A DNA stretch of 56,400 nt from UBA932 sp031548545 (GTDB lineage Bacteria; Bacteroidota; Bacteroidia; Bacteroidales; UBA932). The position numbers and the translations under genes are program-made. The stretch covers positions 1 to 56,400 of the forward strand of contig JAVBQY010000013.1 of NCBI GenBank assembly GCA_031548545.1. The letters run 5' to 3'. Shown here in pieces: positions 15,679 through 25,362 of the stretch. Under the pieces are notes generated by a model. The model had not been told where the DNA came from. It did no database searches and saw only the letters and a list, made by a program, of their open reading frames with translations. Position 1 is the first letter of the stretch. Every line of letters starts with the position of its first letter.

Positions 15679-17334
15679 ATGAAACATTTTTTCACCCCAA
15701 TACTATTTTTTTTAGTATTTTCTCAAAATTTATTAGCGCAATCCGCCGATTTCAATACCGCAAAAAGCACCGACCTGTATTTTTCCGTGCTGCGTGAACT
15801 GTCACTCTACTACGTAGACAGCATCAAGGTCAATAAACTGGTGGATAGCAGCATAGAAGCCATGCTTTCCGGCCTGGATCCCTATACGGAGTACGTGCCC
15901 GAAGAAGACAGCGAAGCCTTTGACTTTGTCACCACCGGCGTGTACGGTGGAATCGGCGCCCTCATCCGCAAAGATGAAAACGGCATACAGATCACCGGAC
16001 CTTACAAGGGTTATCCGGCCGATAAGGCAGGACTGGTGCCCGGAGACTGTATTATAGCCATTGACGGCAAACCGACCGCCGGCATGAATGCCACAGAAGG
16101 CAGCAACAAGCTGAAGGGCCCGGCCGGCAGCACCATGCAACTCAAGGTAGTAAAATTCAGGACCAAAGATACCGTAGACATCCAACTCAGCAGGGTGCGT
16201 ATCCGGATACCCGATGTCACCTACTCCGGCATGATCAAGGACAGCATCGGCTACATCATGCTCTCTTCTTTCACCAAAGACGGCAGCAAGGATTTTGCCG
16301 AGGCCCTCGGCGCGCTCAAGGCAGAGAAGAAACTAACATCACTGATCATAGACCTGCGTTCCAATGGCGGCGGCCTGCTCGATGAGGCGGTAAAAATCCT
16401 CGGCATGTTCCTGCCCAAGGGTACATCGGTGGTAGAAGCCCGCGGGCGCATCAAAGAATTTGAGACCAGGTACACCACCCATGAGCAGCCGGTAGACCTG
16501 GAGCTCCCCATTGTAGTACTGGTCAACAGCATGTCGGCCTCCGCCTCCGAAATTGTGGCCGGCACCATGCAGGACCTCGACCGGGGCGTAATCATCGGCT
16601 CCCGCACTTTCGGTAAAGGACTGGTACAAAGTGTACGTGACCTCGACTACAATGCAAAGCTGAAGATTACCACGGCCAAATACTATATTCCCAGCGGCCG
16701 CTGCGTACAAATTGTGGACTACAGCCACCGCCGCCCGGACGGCAGCGTGGGCAACGTCCCCGACTCACTGATCAAGGCCTTCAAAACGCAAAACGGCCGT
16801 ACGGTATATGATGGCGGCGGTATCACCCCCGACATCAAAATGGAAATGCCTACCTACAACAAAATATCTTACAGCATTGCAGGCCGCGGCTTGTTGCAAC
16901 CCTATGCCATTGATTATTCCTTAAAACACCCCGTAATAGCAGCGCCGGAAACCTTCCGCCTCAGCGACAAAGAATATGATGAATTTGTACACTACATGCT
17001 TCAACAGGAGTTCGATGATAAAACAGAATCGGAAATTCTGCTGGAAAAGTTGCTGGAAAGCGCCAAGCATGACAAATTCTATGATTCGGTTAAACCGGAA
17101 CTTGACAGCCTGATGGCCAAGATAAGCCCGGACAAGAAAGAAGACCTCTACCGTTTCCGCCCGGAATTGCAACGCCTGCTGGAAGAAGAAATCTGCACCG
17201 TCTACTATTACCAGGTAGGGCGGCTGCGCTCGGCCCTTCCGCGCGACCCCATGGTAGAGCGTGCCATAGAAGTATTGCAGAACCCGTCAGAATATAAAAA
17301 CATCCTACAACCATCCAATGAAAGCGCTGATTAA
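15679..17334 (+). CDS. S41-family carboxy-terminal processing protease
   Basis: The 551-residue exported protease has a signal peptide (ILFFLVFSQNLLAQ), the helical N-domain with GLDPYTEYVPEED, a PDZ domain about residues 85-175 (GPADKAG-like YPADKAGLVPGDCIIAIDG), and the S41 catalytic domain: LIIDLRSNGGGLLDEAV, nucleophile S288 in NSMSASASEI and general-base K313 in RTFGKGLVQ, 25 residues apart as in Prc. It cleaves periplasmic proteins from the C-terminus. A helical C-terminal extension of about 130 residues follows. It overlaps the YfhO gene by 17 bases and heads an envelope operon. Confidence 0.92.
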   Translation: MKHFFTPILFFLVFSQNLLAQSADFNTAKSTDLYFSVLRELSLYYVDSIKVNKLVDSSIEAMLSGLDPYTEYVPEEDSEAFDFVTTGVYGGIGALIRKDENGIQITGPYKGYPADKAGLVPGDCIIAIDGKPTAGMNATEGSNKLKGPAGSTMQLKVVKFRTKDTVDIQLSRVRIRIPDVTYSGMIKDSIGYIMLSSFTKDGSKDFAEALGALKAEKKLTSLIIDLRSNGGGLLDEAVKILGMFLPKGTSVVEARGRIKEFETRYTTHEQPVDLELPIVVLVNSMSASASEIVAGTMQDLDRGVIIGSRTFGKGLVQSVRDLDYNAKLKITTAKYYIPSGRCVQIVDYSHRRPDGSVGNVPDSLIKAFKTQNGRTVYDGGGITPDIKMEMPTYNKISYSIAGRGLLQPYAIDYSLKHPVIAAPETFRLSDKEYDEFVHYMLQQEFDDKTESEILLEKLLESAKHDKFYDSVKPELDSLMAKISPDKKEDLYRFRPELQRLLEEEICTVYYYQVGRLRSALPRDPMVERAIEVLQNPSEYKNILQPSNESAD

Positions 17335-19789
17335 ACAATACCTTCCGTACATTGCGGCCATCGCTATATTTTTCGTAATTTCCATAGGCTATTTTTCGCC
17401 TGCCCTATTGGAAGGAAAAAAACTAAACCAGGGAGACATACGCAATGGCGCCGGGATGGCCCGGGATGCGGGAACCCTGCAACAAGAAACCGGCGAAAAA
17501 AGCCTTTGGTCCGGCCGTATGTTCTCCGGAATGCCCACCTACCAGATCTCGCCCTTCTATAGCACAAGCCCGGTGATGAAAACCCTCCGCAGCGCTTTCC
17601 AGGGCTTTCTACCTGATCCGGCCAGCTATTTATTCGCCTACATGTTCGGCTTCTTTATCTTACTGGTGGCCTTAGGGGTCAGTCCATGGCTGGCCATTAT
17701 AGGCGCCATAGCCTACGCGTTCTCCTCCTATTTCTTAATCATCATCGAAGCAGGCCATATCTGGAAAGTCTGGGTCCTGGGCCTGGTGCCGCCCACCCTG
17801 GCCGGCATTATATGGGCTTACAGAGGAAAACTGCTCACCGGCGGGATCCTCATCGCCTTGTTCACCGCATTGCAGCTGTTCTCCAACCATCCGCAAATGA
17901 CCTATTATTTTCTGTTATTAACCGGATGTATTGTTATCGGAAGGTTTTATGTTGATTTCAAAAACAAACAACTGCCGCAATTTATCAAGGCCACGGCCGT
18001 CATTCTGCTTGCCGGTATAATCGGCGTTGGCGCCAATGCCACCAACCTGATATTGTCCGCCAAGTACTCGGAACAGACCATCCGCGGCAAATCCGAACTT
18101 ACCGCCAATGCCGAGAACCAAAGCGGCGGGCTGGACCGCGATTATGCCACCCAGTGGAGCTACGGCATAGGCGAAACCGCCACCCTGCTCATCCCCGACA
18201 CCAAAGGAGGCGCCTCGGGCTACATGGGCATGAACCATAAAGCCGCTGTAGACGGATGCTCCCCAGACCCGAATATCAAACAATTCGTCGCCCAGCAAAA
18301 CAGCTATTGGGGCGACCAGCCCTTCACCAGCGGCCCCGTATACGCAGGCGCCTTCATCCTCTTCCTGTTCATCTTCGGCCTCTTTGTGGTAGACGGCTAC
18401 CTGAAATGGGCCCTGTTGGCGGCCAGCCTGTTTTCCATCATGCTCTCATGGGGGCACAACTTCATGGGCCTTACCAACCTTTTCTTTGATTACTTCCCGA
18501 TGTACAACAAATTCAGGGCAGTATCCTCCATATTGGTTGTGGCAGAACTCTGCATTCCGCTACTGGCGCTGCTGGCCTTGTGGAAAGTAGTGCAACATCC
18601 GCCGCTGCTCAAGAGCAAACAAAAAGAATTTTTTATCAGCTTAGGCCTGACGGCCGGCATAGCCTTCCTCTTTATCCTGGCGCCTTCCGTATTTTTTAAT
18701 TTCACCAGTGATGCCGAGGCGGCCCAGTTCGCCCCCTACTATAAAAACGCACAATACGCCGCCGCCTTTGATGCATTGGAAGTTGCACGCATCAGCGCTT
18801 TCAGGGCCGACGCCTGGCGTAGTATCATCATTATTGCCATCGGCGCCGGATTACTTTGGCTATACGGCCGCAACACCGTTAATCAAAAACTATTGATTGC
18901 CGGCCTGGCGGTACTGGTATTGGTTGACCTGGGCGGCGTAGACAAACGCTACCTGAACAACAGCAGCTTCTTCCCGCCGGCACAGACCAAGGCGGCTTTC
19001 GAGCCGACCCCCGCCGACAACCTTATCCTGCAAGATACCGACCCCGATTACCGGGTGTTGAACCTGACGGTATCTCCCTTCCAGGATGCCGGCACCTCCT
19101 ACTTCCATAAGTCCATAGGCGGCTACCATGCGGCCAAGCTACGCCGTTACCAGGATTTGATTGACCGGTACCTGAGCAAAATGAACAGGCCCACGCTGAA
19201 CATGCTCAACACCCGCTATTTTATTATCCCGGGCCAGAACGGTGCCCCTATGGTAGACCAAAATCCCGACGCCCTGGGCAATGCCTGGTTCGTAGACAGC
19301 CTGCACATCGTCAACAATGCCGACGAAGAGCTGGCTGCGCTGGAAAACTTCAACCCCCGGACCACGGCCGTAGTAGACAAACGCTTCGCCTCCCGGTTAG
19401 AAGGCTTTGTACCCCGGCACGATGATTCGGCCGGCATAAGATTGACCAATTATAAAATCAACGACATCAGCTACCGCTCCGGCGCCGGCAGTGAGCAGCT
19501 CGCCGTATTTTCAGAAATCTATTACGATGACGGCCTTACCCGCTGGGACGCTTATATTGACGGACAACCGGTAAAACCTATCCGGGTGAACTACGTCCTG
19601 CGCGCACTGCGCATACCCGCAGGAGAACATGACATACAGTTTGTATTCAAACCCAAAGCGTATACTATGCTGGAAGCAATTTCTACGACCTGCATGTGGC
19701 TGATCCTCTTGTCGATCGTGGCGGCACTGTCACTGGCTGTCCGTAAAAAAACCAAACCGCATGAAAAAGAAGGCTGTTACACCAAATAG
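17318..19789 (+). CDS. YfhO-family multispanning membrane protein
   Basis: The 823-residue protein has about a dozen hydrophobic segments, an N-terminal one (YIAAIAIFFVISIGYF) followed by a periplasmic loop with SGMPTYQISPFY, and a large soluble C-terminal part ending in one more membrane segment. This layout and motifs such as NNSSFFPPAQTK and MLNTRYFI are those of Bacteroidota YfhO proteins, GT-C-like membrane proteins thought to take part in glycosylation of lipids or teichoic acids. Substrate is unknown. It is embedded between the S41 protease and a small membrane-anchored protein (29-base overlap) in one operon. Confidence 0.85.
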   Translation: MKALIKQYLPYIAAIAIFFVISIGYFSPALLEGKKLNQGDIRNGAGMARDAGTLQQETGEKSLWSGRMFSGMPTYQISPFYSTSPVMKTLRSAFQGFLPDPASYLFAYMFGFFILLVALGVSPWLAIIGAIAYAFSSYFLIIIEAGHIWKVWVLGLVPPTLAGIIWAYRGKLLTGGILIALFTALQLFSNHPQMTYYFLLLTGCIVIGRFYVDFKNKQLPQFIKATAVILLAGIIGVGANATNLILSAKYSEQTIRGKSELTANAENQSGGLDRDYATQWSYGIGETATLLIPDTKGGASGYMGMNHKAAVDGCSPDPNIKQFVAQQNSYWGDQPFTSGPVYAGAFILFLFIFGLFVVDGYLKWALLAASLFSIMLSWGHNFMGLTNLFFDYFPMYNKFRAVSSILVVAELCIPLLALLALWKVVQHPPLLKSKQKEFFISLGLTAGIAFLFILAPSVFFNFTSDAEAAQFAPYYKNAQYAAAFDALEVARISAFRADAWRSIIIIAIGAGLLWLYGRNTVNQKLLIAGLAVLVLVDLGGVDKRYLNNSSFFPPAQTKAAFEPTPADNLILQDTDPDYRVLNLTVSPFQDAGTSYFHKSIGGYHAAKLRRYQDLIDRYLSKMNRPTLNMLNTRYFIIPGQNGAPMVDQNPDALGNAWFVDSLHIVNNADEELAALENFNPRTTAVVDKRFASRLEGFVPRHDDSAGIRLTNYKINDISYRSGAGSEQLAVFSEIYYDDGLTRWDAYIDGQPVKPIRVNYVLRALRIPAGEHDIQFVFKPKAYTMLEAISTTCMWLILLSIVAALSLAVRKKTKPHEKEGCYTK

Positions 19790-20306
19790 CAATCATACAG
19801 GCGCCTGGCTCCGGAAAGCGGCAGGCCCGAAAAGCCTGCTCCTCTTACTGGCCGGCGGCTTGCTTTTATATGCGGCCGTAGCCGGGAATGAGGGCTATAA
19901 CTGGGCCTGGAATTCTTTGTTAAAAGGAAACTGGGAACTGACCCGGAAACATGCCGGCGCATCGTTGGATGAACGGCTGCAAATGAAACTCGGCTTCAAT
20001 TATGCCTATTTAAACTTTGTCAAACAAAACACACCGGAGGAGGCCGTTATTTTATTCCCCCTGAAGGATAACATGTTCGATAAGGCAGGCAACATGCAAT
20101 TAGACGGCTGGGCCAACCGCAAATATTGGATCGCCCGTTTTCTCTATCCCCGCCGTCCGCTCTTCAAAGACGAGGCGGAGAGCAACCCCCTGTACAAGGC
20201 CGTCACACACGTAGCCATTGTAGCCGGCCACGGATATGAAGACCTGGATTATGAAGTAAAAGGAAAAATGCCTTTTACCGTACTGCCCAAACAACAACCT
20301 CATTAA
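19761..20306 (+). CDS. Membrane-anchored hypothetical protein of glycosyltransferase operon
   Basis: The 181-residue protein has one N-terminal membrane helix (LLLLLAGGLLLYAAVAG, about residues 26-42) and a soluble, presumably periplasmic, remainder. The sentence TPEEAVILFPLKDNMF and the ARFLYPRRPLF segment resemble the soluble tails of GT-C membrane glycosyltransferases, but no catalytic motif is present. It overlaps the YfhO gene and lies 13 bases before a GT-C-like membrane protein, so it may be a partner subunit of that protein. Function unknown. Confidence 0.55.
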   Translation: MKKKAVTPNSNHTGAWLRKAAGPKSLLLLLAGGLLLYAAVAGNEGYNWAWNSLLKGNWELTRKHAGASLDERLQMKLGFNYAYLNFVKQNTPEEAVILFPLKDNMFDKAGNMQLDGWANRKYWIARFLYPRRPLFKDEAESNPLYKAVTHVAIVAGHGYEDLDYEVKGKMPFTVLPKQQPH

Positions 20307-20319
20307 ACAAGCGCAGGCT

Positions 20320-21699
20320 ATGCTATTTACCGGATTAGTAATCACCATAGTACTGGGGGCGGCCATTACGCTCTGCCTCTCCCGGCAATTGAAACTCATT
20401 GAGCTGGCCGGCCTGGCCTTTCCGGTAGGCATGGGCGCCCAAACCTTTTTCATGGTATGGCTGGACCTGTTTGGCCTGCGGCTCACAAGCACCTCGGTGC
20501 TGACCACCTCCCTGCTGTTAATCATTGGCGCCGCCGTTTACCTGTACTTCCGGAGAGGCGAGCTGGCCGCCTGGCTCCGTTACATAAGTGCATTTAACTT
20601 CCCGGAGATCAATTTACTCTGGGGACTTTGCCTCCTGGCCATCCTGGCCATGACGGTAATGAATGTGGCCAAAACCATGTATTTCCCTACCTTTGACGTA
20701 GACAGCGTGCGCGGATACGACCTCTTCGGCTTTGCCATCGCCCGCGAAGGTACGCTCAAAGGACTCAGCCTGTTCACTGATGTAAATTATTATGCCGAAG
20801 CGCACGGCCCGGGCTCTTACATCACCTATACCCCGCTGACCCAATTGTCTTACGCCTACGTATATATGCTCGGCGCAAAGCTGTCGAAAATAGTCAACGT
20901 CTTGTTTTTTATATCACTTGCACTGGCATTCTACGGTATCACCAGCCGCTTCGCCAGCCATACCCTTACGGCCCTGGTAAGTTTCTTCATGCTGCTGACC
21001 CCGGAAATGCTGGGCTTCTCTTCCATGTCCGGCACCAACTTTATCCATGCCGTATACGCCTCATTGGGCATACTGTACTTTATAGCCTGGTACTACAAAA
21101 AAATCCCCGCCTTCCTGTGGCTCTCCGCCGTATTATTAGTCCTCAACAACTGGACACGCAGCGAGGGCATGGCTTTCATCGGCGCGGCCTGTTGCCTGCT
21201 GCTATGGCACAGCCTACGCACCAAAAGCTACAAACAACTGATTTATTTTTCGGCCGCCTGTCTGCTTCCCTTCATCTTCTGGACTATTTTTTTAAAAATA
21301 AACGATATGCAATCCGTACAGGTATTTATCTTCAAACCATTCTGGGACGGAGAAAAAATGAGCCTGATCTTCCGGGAGGTCTGGGCCCTGTTCAACAGCA
21401 GCCTGTTTTACGGACTGACCTTTGTCCTCTTTCTTATCGTACTGCTCTCCAACGCCTGGAATATGTATAAGAAAGGCGACCAACTGGTACTCCTGGCCGC
21501 CATACTGCTGGCCCTGGTATTTTACACCATCATGGTCTACCAGATCGACTATTTGTGGGACTCCCTGCTCAATGTCCTGCAGTATTCTTACAAACGCTTC
21601 CTTTTCTCCTTTGTACCCTTACTTTGGTTTTACATTGCCGCCAATCAGAATGTACGCCGGCTTTTCGAAAAAATCGACCGCTTTATTTTTAACACATGA
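20320..21699 (+). CDS. Polytopic membrane protein, GT-C/ArnT-like glycosyltransferase candidate
   Basis: The 459-residue protein has about eleven membrane helices. After the third or so helix is a loop with MYFPTFDVDSVRGYD, an acidic DxD-containing site comparable to the first-loop aspartates of GT-C enzymes, and a long loop with AEAHGPGSYITYTPLTQ. GT-C enzymes move sugars from polyprenyl-phosphate donors at the periplasmic face. The surrounding GT2 and sialyltransferase-like genes support a glycan role. No closer family is recognised. It overlaps the next gene by ATGA. Confidence 0.6.
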   Translation: MLFTGLVITIVLGAAITLCLSRQLKLIELAGLAFPVGMGAQTFFMVWLDLFGLRLTSTSVLTTSLLLIIGAAVYLYFRRGELAAWLRYISAFNFPEINLLWGLCLLAILAMTVMNVAKTMYFPTFDVDSVRGYDLFGFAIAREGTLKGLSLFTDVNYYAEAHGPGSYITYTPLTQLSYAYVYMLGAKLSKIVNVLFFISLALAFYGITSRFASHTLTALVSFFMLLTPEMLGFSSMSGTNFIHAVYASLGILYFIAWYYKKIPAFLWLSAVLLVLNNWTRSEGMAFIGAACCLLLWHSLRTKSYKQLIYFSAACLLPFIFWTIFLKINDMQSVQVFIFKPFWDGEKMSLIFREVWALFNSSLFYGLTFVLFLIVLLSNAWNMYKKGDQLVLLAAILLALVFYTIMVYQIDYLWDSLLNVLQYSYKRFLFSFVPLLWFYIAANQNVRRLFEKIDRFIFNT

Positions 21700-22607
21700 T
21701 GAAACTATCCGTTATTATCTGCACGTATAACCGTGCAGACTGTGTGCTTGACGCCATTCACAGCCTGATATGGCAGAGCCTGCCGCGGGAGGCTTACGAG
21801 ATCTTGCTGGTCAACAACAACAGCACCGACGAGACGGACAGCCTGTGCCGCGAGATAGGAGCGGCTTATCCGGATCTCCGGTACCGTTACATTATAGAGG
21901 GCCGACAGGGACTTTCACATGCCCGTAACCGCGGCATAAACGAAGCCGCCGGAGAGATTATTGTTTTCATAGATGACGATGCGGTAGCCGAGCCGGACTA
22001 CCTCGAAATGATCAGCCGGTTTTTTGAACAAACACCTCAGGCAGCGGCAGCGGGCGGACGCATCTATCCTAATTTTGAAAGCCGGCGTCCGCGCTGGATG
22101 TCGCACTTCTTGCTTTCCCTCACCTCCTCCATTGATTTGGGCAATACAACAAAACGATTCACCCACCGGCAATTTCCGGTAGGCGCCAATATGGCCGTCC
22201 GCAAAGCAATGTTCGACCAATACGGCGTATTCAATCCGGACCTGGGCCGCAAAGGCAACAGCATGGACGGCGCCGAAGAAAAGGACCTGTTCTACCGGAT
22301 GATGGCCTCCGGCGAGAAAATTTATTACGTAGCCAATGCCATTGTCCACCATTACGTCCCGGACCGCCGCCTGACCTTTGATTTCTTTAAGCGCCAGGCC
22401 ATAGGCATAGGCAAAAGCGAACGCATACGTGCTAAAAACATATCCAAGGCAGAATACATAAAGAGCCTCTTCCGCGAAGCGTTCAAATGGGGAGCCAGCG
22501 TTTTTCTGGCGCTGTTTTACCTGTTCACGCTACGGCCGGCCAAGGCATGGCGGCTCCTGGTGTTCCGGTGGTATGTCAGCAAGGGGTTAATCCATTCCTC
22601 CTTATGA
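21696..22607 (+). CDS. Glycosyltransferase family 2
   Basis: The 303-residue protein has the GT2 fold: LSVIICTYNRADCV at the start, LLVNNNSTDETD for nucleotide binding, GLSHARNRGINEA, the metal-binding IVFIDDDAVAEPDY, and an acceptor-domain EEKDLFYRM (ED motif). A hydrophobic segment near the C-terminus (ASVFLALFYLFTL) would anchor it to the cytoplasmic membrane face. It probably extends a cell-surface glycan from an activated sugar. It overlaps genes on both sides by 4 bases, so it is co-translated with the membrane protein and the sialyltransferase-like gene. Confidence 0.88.
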   Translation: MMKLSVIICTYNRADCVLDAIHSLIWQSLPREAYEILLVNNNSTDETDSLCREIGAAYPDLRYRYIIEGRQGLSHARNRGINEAAGEIIVFIDDDAVAEPDYLEMISRFFEQTPQAAAAGGRIYPNFESRRPRWMSHFLLSLTSSIDLGNTTKRFTHRQFPVGANMAVRKAMFDQYGVFNPDLGRKGNSMDGAEEKDLFYRMMASGEKIYYVANAIVHHYVPDRRLTFDFFKRQAIGIGKSERIRAKNISKAEYIKSLFREAFKWGASVFLALFYLFTLRPAKAWRLLVFRWYVSKGLIHSSL

Positions 22608-23638
22608 AACACCTGTTTTTAGTGCACAGCCCCATCACCTTTCTGGTCACGCAACAACTCCTAAAGACCGAAGCGCTGCCCAAAGAGGACTGCATTATCC
22701 TCCTTTCCAGAAACTTCAAGCTGCCGGGAACAACCAGGCTGCAAACAGCCGCCATACCCGCGGACAAGGCCGGGAACTCCGACCGTATCTGGTCCGGTCT
22801 TCACCTGCTACGCACCCGGCGGCAGATCCGCTATTATGACCAATGGCTCAACAGCCTGGTCAATGAAGCGTTCTATTTTTACACCCCACACACCGCCAGC
22901 GATTTAGAAAACCTGATAATCAGCCATGAACACTGCAAGGGATATTATATCATTGAAGAAGGGATCGGGTCTTACCGGGCCACAGAACCCTTTCCGTTTA
23001 AAGGATGGAGAGGAGGGGCGCTGAAAGCCCTTCAAGCGGCTTGTCCCCGGCTTTATACGGCCAAGGCCTCCTTCTGCAATACCCGGCACCCTAAGTTCAC
23101 CGGTGGCTATGGTATAGGAAAAGGCGTATTTCCGCATGCGGCGAGCGGCAAGGTCAAGATCCTGCCCCTGCCCTTTACTGCGGTCAAATTAGCCCATGAG
23201 GTACAGGCGGTCATTGTTATTGATTATTTGCAGGGGCTGGGCGACGCCCTTGGTAACGAGGCCTACACAGAAGTGCTCCGCCAAACGGCCGGACAGCTGG
23301 CAGCTTCCGGCCGGTATAGGGCTATTGCCTACAAATTTCATCCGTCTCACTATATTGGCCGGCAAGAATTTATCGGACAGGTCCGGCGGCTGTTTCAGCA
23401 AACGGCGGCGCAGCACAACATTACTATTGATGAACTCCCCCAGGAGGTACTACTCGAAAACGTAGCGTACAGCTACCATCCGGATTTTTACGGCTTATTT
23501 TCATCGGCCTTGTTTTACGCGGCGGTCATAGGCTGCAAGACCTATGGCATGAACCGTTTACTGCTGCAGGCCGACCCGCAGTATAAACACTATTGGGATA
23601 AACTGCCGGCCCTTGCCCAACCGGCGGAAGAACTGTAA
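22604..23638 (+). CDS. Sialyltransferase-like glycosyltransferase (GT52/polysialyltransferase-like)
   Basis: The start was placed at the ATG that overlaps the preceding stop (ATGA), giving 344 residues. The order of motifs resembles bacterial sialyl- and polysialyltransferases of the GT-B type: an N-terminal HLFLVHSPITFLVTQQLL strand-helix, IIEEGIGSYR in the middle, the donor-site KFHPSHY and the C-terminal GLFSSALFYAAVIG. These enzymes take CMP-activated nonulosonic acids. A full pseudaminic acid pathway lies only 1.7 kb away, so transfer of pseudaminic acid is the best guess. The family call is by motif impression and is moderate. Confidence 0.55.
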   Translation: MKHLFLVHSPITFLVTQQLLKTEALPKEDCIILLSRNFKLPGTTRLQTAAIPADKAGNSDRIWSGLHLLRTRRQIRYYDQWLNSLVNEAFYFYTPHTASDLENLIISHEHCKGYYIIEEGIGSYRATEPFPFKGWRGGALKALQAACPRLYTAKASFCNTRHPKFTGGYGIGKGVFPHAASGKVKILPLPFTAVKLAHEVQAVIVIDYLQGLGDALGNEAYTEVLRQTAGQLAASGRYRAIAYKFHPSHYIGRQEFIGQVRRLFQQTAAQHNITIDELPQEVLLENVAYSYHPDFYGLFSSALFYAAVIGCKTYGMNRLLLQADPQYKHYWDKLPALAQPAEEL

Positions 23639-23790
23639 TAGCTGTTAGGGGACTAAGGGATTAAGAGGGGGCTGTGGTATATAATCAAAGTAATTTACAT
23701 TTTTGCATATCGTTAAAAACGAATAGGATACATCATGATGACCACTATCATATCCGGTCAATCAGGGATTTTTCTTTTTTGTACGCAGCA

Positions 23791-23889
23791 TCAGTTATCT
23801 TCCTTTCGAACTAACAAGAAATCCTTGTGAGTTGCTTCTTTCTGCAATTCGCCTTCGTCTAAAATGCTGTTAATTATCGTTGGACATGA
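23791..23889 (-). pseudogene. RhuM-like N-terminal fragment fused in frame after the RhuM stop
   Basis: Directly after the TAA of the RhuM gene the same frame continues for 32 codons to a TGA and reads IINSILDEGELQKEATHKDF. This resembles the N-terminal segment of RhuM-family proteins (INNIL-EGEL) that should lie near residue 45 of such a protein, not after its end. It therefore looks like a scrap of a second RhuM copy left by deletion. The remaining 23639-23790 region contains nothing I can identify. Confidence 0.4.
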
Positions 23890-24891
23890 TTATTCTTGCT
23901 TACCTTGTATGCGTTTTATTTCTTTATCGAAATCGGAAATGTAATTCTCGTCCTGAATTTTCCTGAAAACTTCATATTCCTGTTCTGCTTTTAGTTTGGC
24001 TTCCAATGCGCTTACTTTGCCTTTATCTTGTAATATAGGGTACTGGGAAAGCTCCAAAAACTGATTTAAAAACAGTATCCATTCCTGCATATTGGTTACA
24101 ATACCTCTCGTAGCCCTATTTTCTGCTAAATCCAAATAAGCCGAGACAATACGGTTCAATTCTTTTATATGCGCTTCGTTCAGGTAATTCTTGGCAACAA
24201 CGACATCCGATTTAAGTATTTTGCCATCGGGGGCTTGCCTCCAATTTGTCAATCCCATGTACAACTTTGTAGCATCGGCATAAGTATAAATGATTTCGGC
24301 GGCGGTTTTTCCTGTAATAGCCCAATGCAACTTATTTTGCACAGTGGCGAAGAAATCTTTTGTAACAGGTGAATTATTATCGTAATCTGCCGAAAGCGCA
24401 TAAATATCTGTGATTTTTTGGTAAAATCGTCTTTCGCTGGCGCGGATTTCGCGGATACGTTCCAGTAACTCGTCAAAATAATCTTTACCAAAGCTTTTTC
24501 CCTGTTTCAGGCGTTCGTCGTCCATTACAAAGCCTTTGACAATAAACTCTTTGAGTGTATTGGTTGCCCAAATACGGAATTGTGTCGCCTGATAGCTGTT
24601 TACGCGGTACCCCACTGCTATAATGGCATCCAGATTATAAAAATCCAGTTCGCGCGACACCTCCCGGTTGCCTTCTTTTTGAACTATCCGGATTTTCCGG
24701 ATAGTTGCTTCATTTTGCAGTTCACCGCTTTGATAGATATTTTTCAAATGTTCGTTTATGGTACGAACATCTACGCCAAACAATTCGCCCATTCGTTTTT
24801 GGGTTAGCCAAAAGCTACCGTCTTCGTACTGCACCTGAATGCTTACCTGACCGTTGGGTGTTGTGTAGAATATGATGTTGGATTCGGACAT
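23890..24891 (-). CDS. rhuM: RhuM family protein
   Basis: The 333-residue protein has the RhuM layout: an N-terminal DNA-binding-like domain (FWLTQKRMGELFGVDVRTIN, then HLKNIYQSGEL), FYNLDAIIAVGYRVNS, the RIWATNTLKEFIVKGF motif, and in the second half WAITGKTAAEIIY and RATRGIVTNMQEW. The family was named from a Salmonella pathogenicity island and is common on mobile DNA; its activity is not established. It follows a short unidentified gene by 15 bases and lies in an AT-rich island between the glycan operon and the pse genes. Confidence 0.88.
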   Translation of the reverse strand: MSESNIIFYTTPNGQVSIQVQYEDGSFWLTQKRMGELFGVDVRTINEHLKNIYQSGELQNEATIRKIRIVQKEGNREVSRELDFYNLDAIIAVGYRVNSYQATQFRIWATNTLKEFIVKGFVMDDERLKQGKSFGKDYFDELLERIREIRASERRFYQKITDIYALSADYDNNSPVTKDFFATVQNKLHWAITGKTAAEIIYTYADATKLYMGLTNWRQAPDGKILKSDVVVAKNYLNEAHIKELNRIVSAYLDLAENRATRGIVTNMQEWILFLNQFLELSQYPILQDKGKVSALEAKLKAEQEYEVFRKIQDENYISDFDKEIKRIQGKQE

Positions 24892-24906
24892 GAGATTGTT
24901 TCTTTA

Positions 24907-25251
24907 TTATTTTGCTAAATTCTCAATTTTATCAAATGATAATTGACCTGTAAGAGGATTATAAATAGATAACGATTTTCTTAGACCATTACTAAATTCA
25001 ATTGGTATATATGAATTCATTGAAAAGTCATAATAATAATTCACTACTTTTTTAATTAAATCGACTTCGGTTTGAATAAAAGACAAGTCTTTAATCTCTT
25101 TTCTATGTCCACTGTCTTCATTACTCGAATTTTGTTGAGCATCAATTTTATTATATAATTTCACCTCTTTTGTTAATTCAAAATTAGCTTCCATATTTTT
25201 ATATAAGAATTGATAATAAGCACCATAATAGTTATTACTTTTACTGGTCAA
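24907..25251 (-). CDS. Unidentified 114-residue protein next to RhuM
   Basis: I do not recognise it. It is Asn-, Tyr- and Lys-rich and soluble, with a KNMEANFELTKEVKLYN helix and an acidic C-terminal part. The only in-frame start is a TTG at 25251 after a stop at about 25290; no ATG exists upstream, so the N-terminus may be missing. The frame above the TTG still reads plausibly (YIKNFIIQSL). It precedes rhuM by 15 bases and shares its AT-rich composition. Confidence 0.4.
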   Translation of the reverse strand: MTSKSNNYYGAYYQFLYKNMEANFELTKEVKLYNKIDAQQNSSNEDSGHRKEIKDLSFIQTEVDLIKKVVNYYYDFSMNSYIPIEFSNGLRKSLSIYNPLTGQLSFDKIENLAK

Positions 25252-25362
25252 TGATTGAATTATGAAATTTTTTATGTAAGGAGTTCATCAAAGAGAAAGA
25301 TCCTGTAAAAGTCGGTGATCTATCTCTTGATACAGGATGCGTATATTCCGGTTCTACAGCCA

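Noticed and set aside
22487..22603. 39-residue extension of the sialyltransferase-like protein
   Set aside because: It is the shadow of the GT2 gene; the ATGA overlap at 22604 is the normal coupling in this operon.
25300..25338. Inverted repeat ATCCTGTA / TACAGGAT with a 23-base loop
   Set aside because: The stem is short, the loop long and there is no T-run, so it is not a credible terminator or attachment site.
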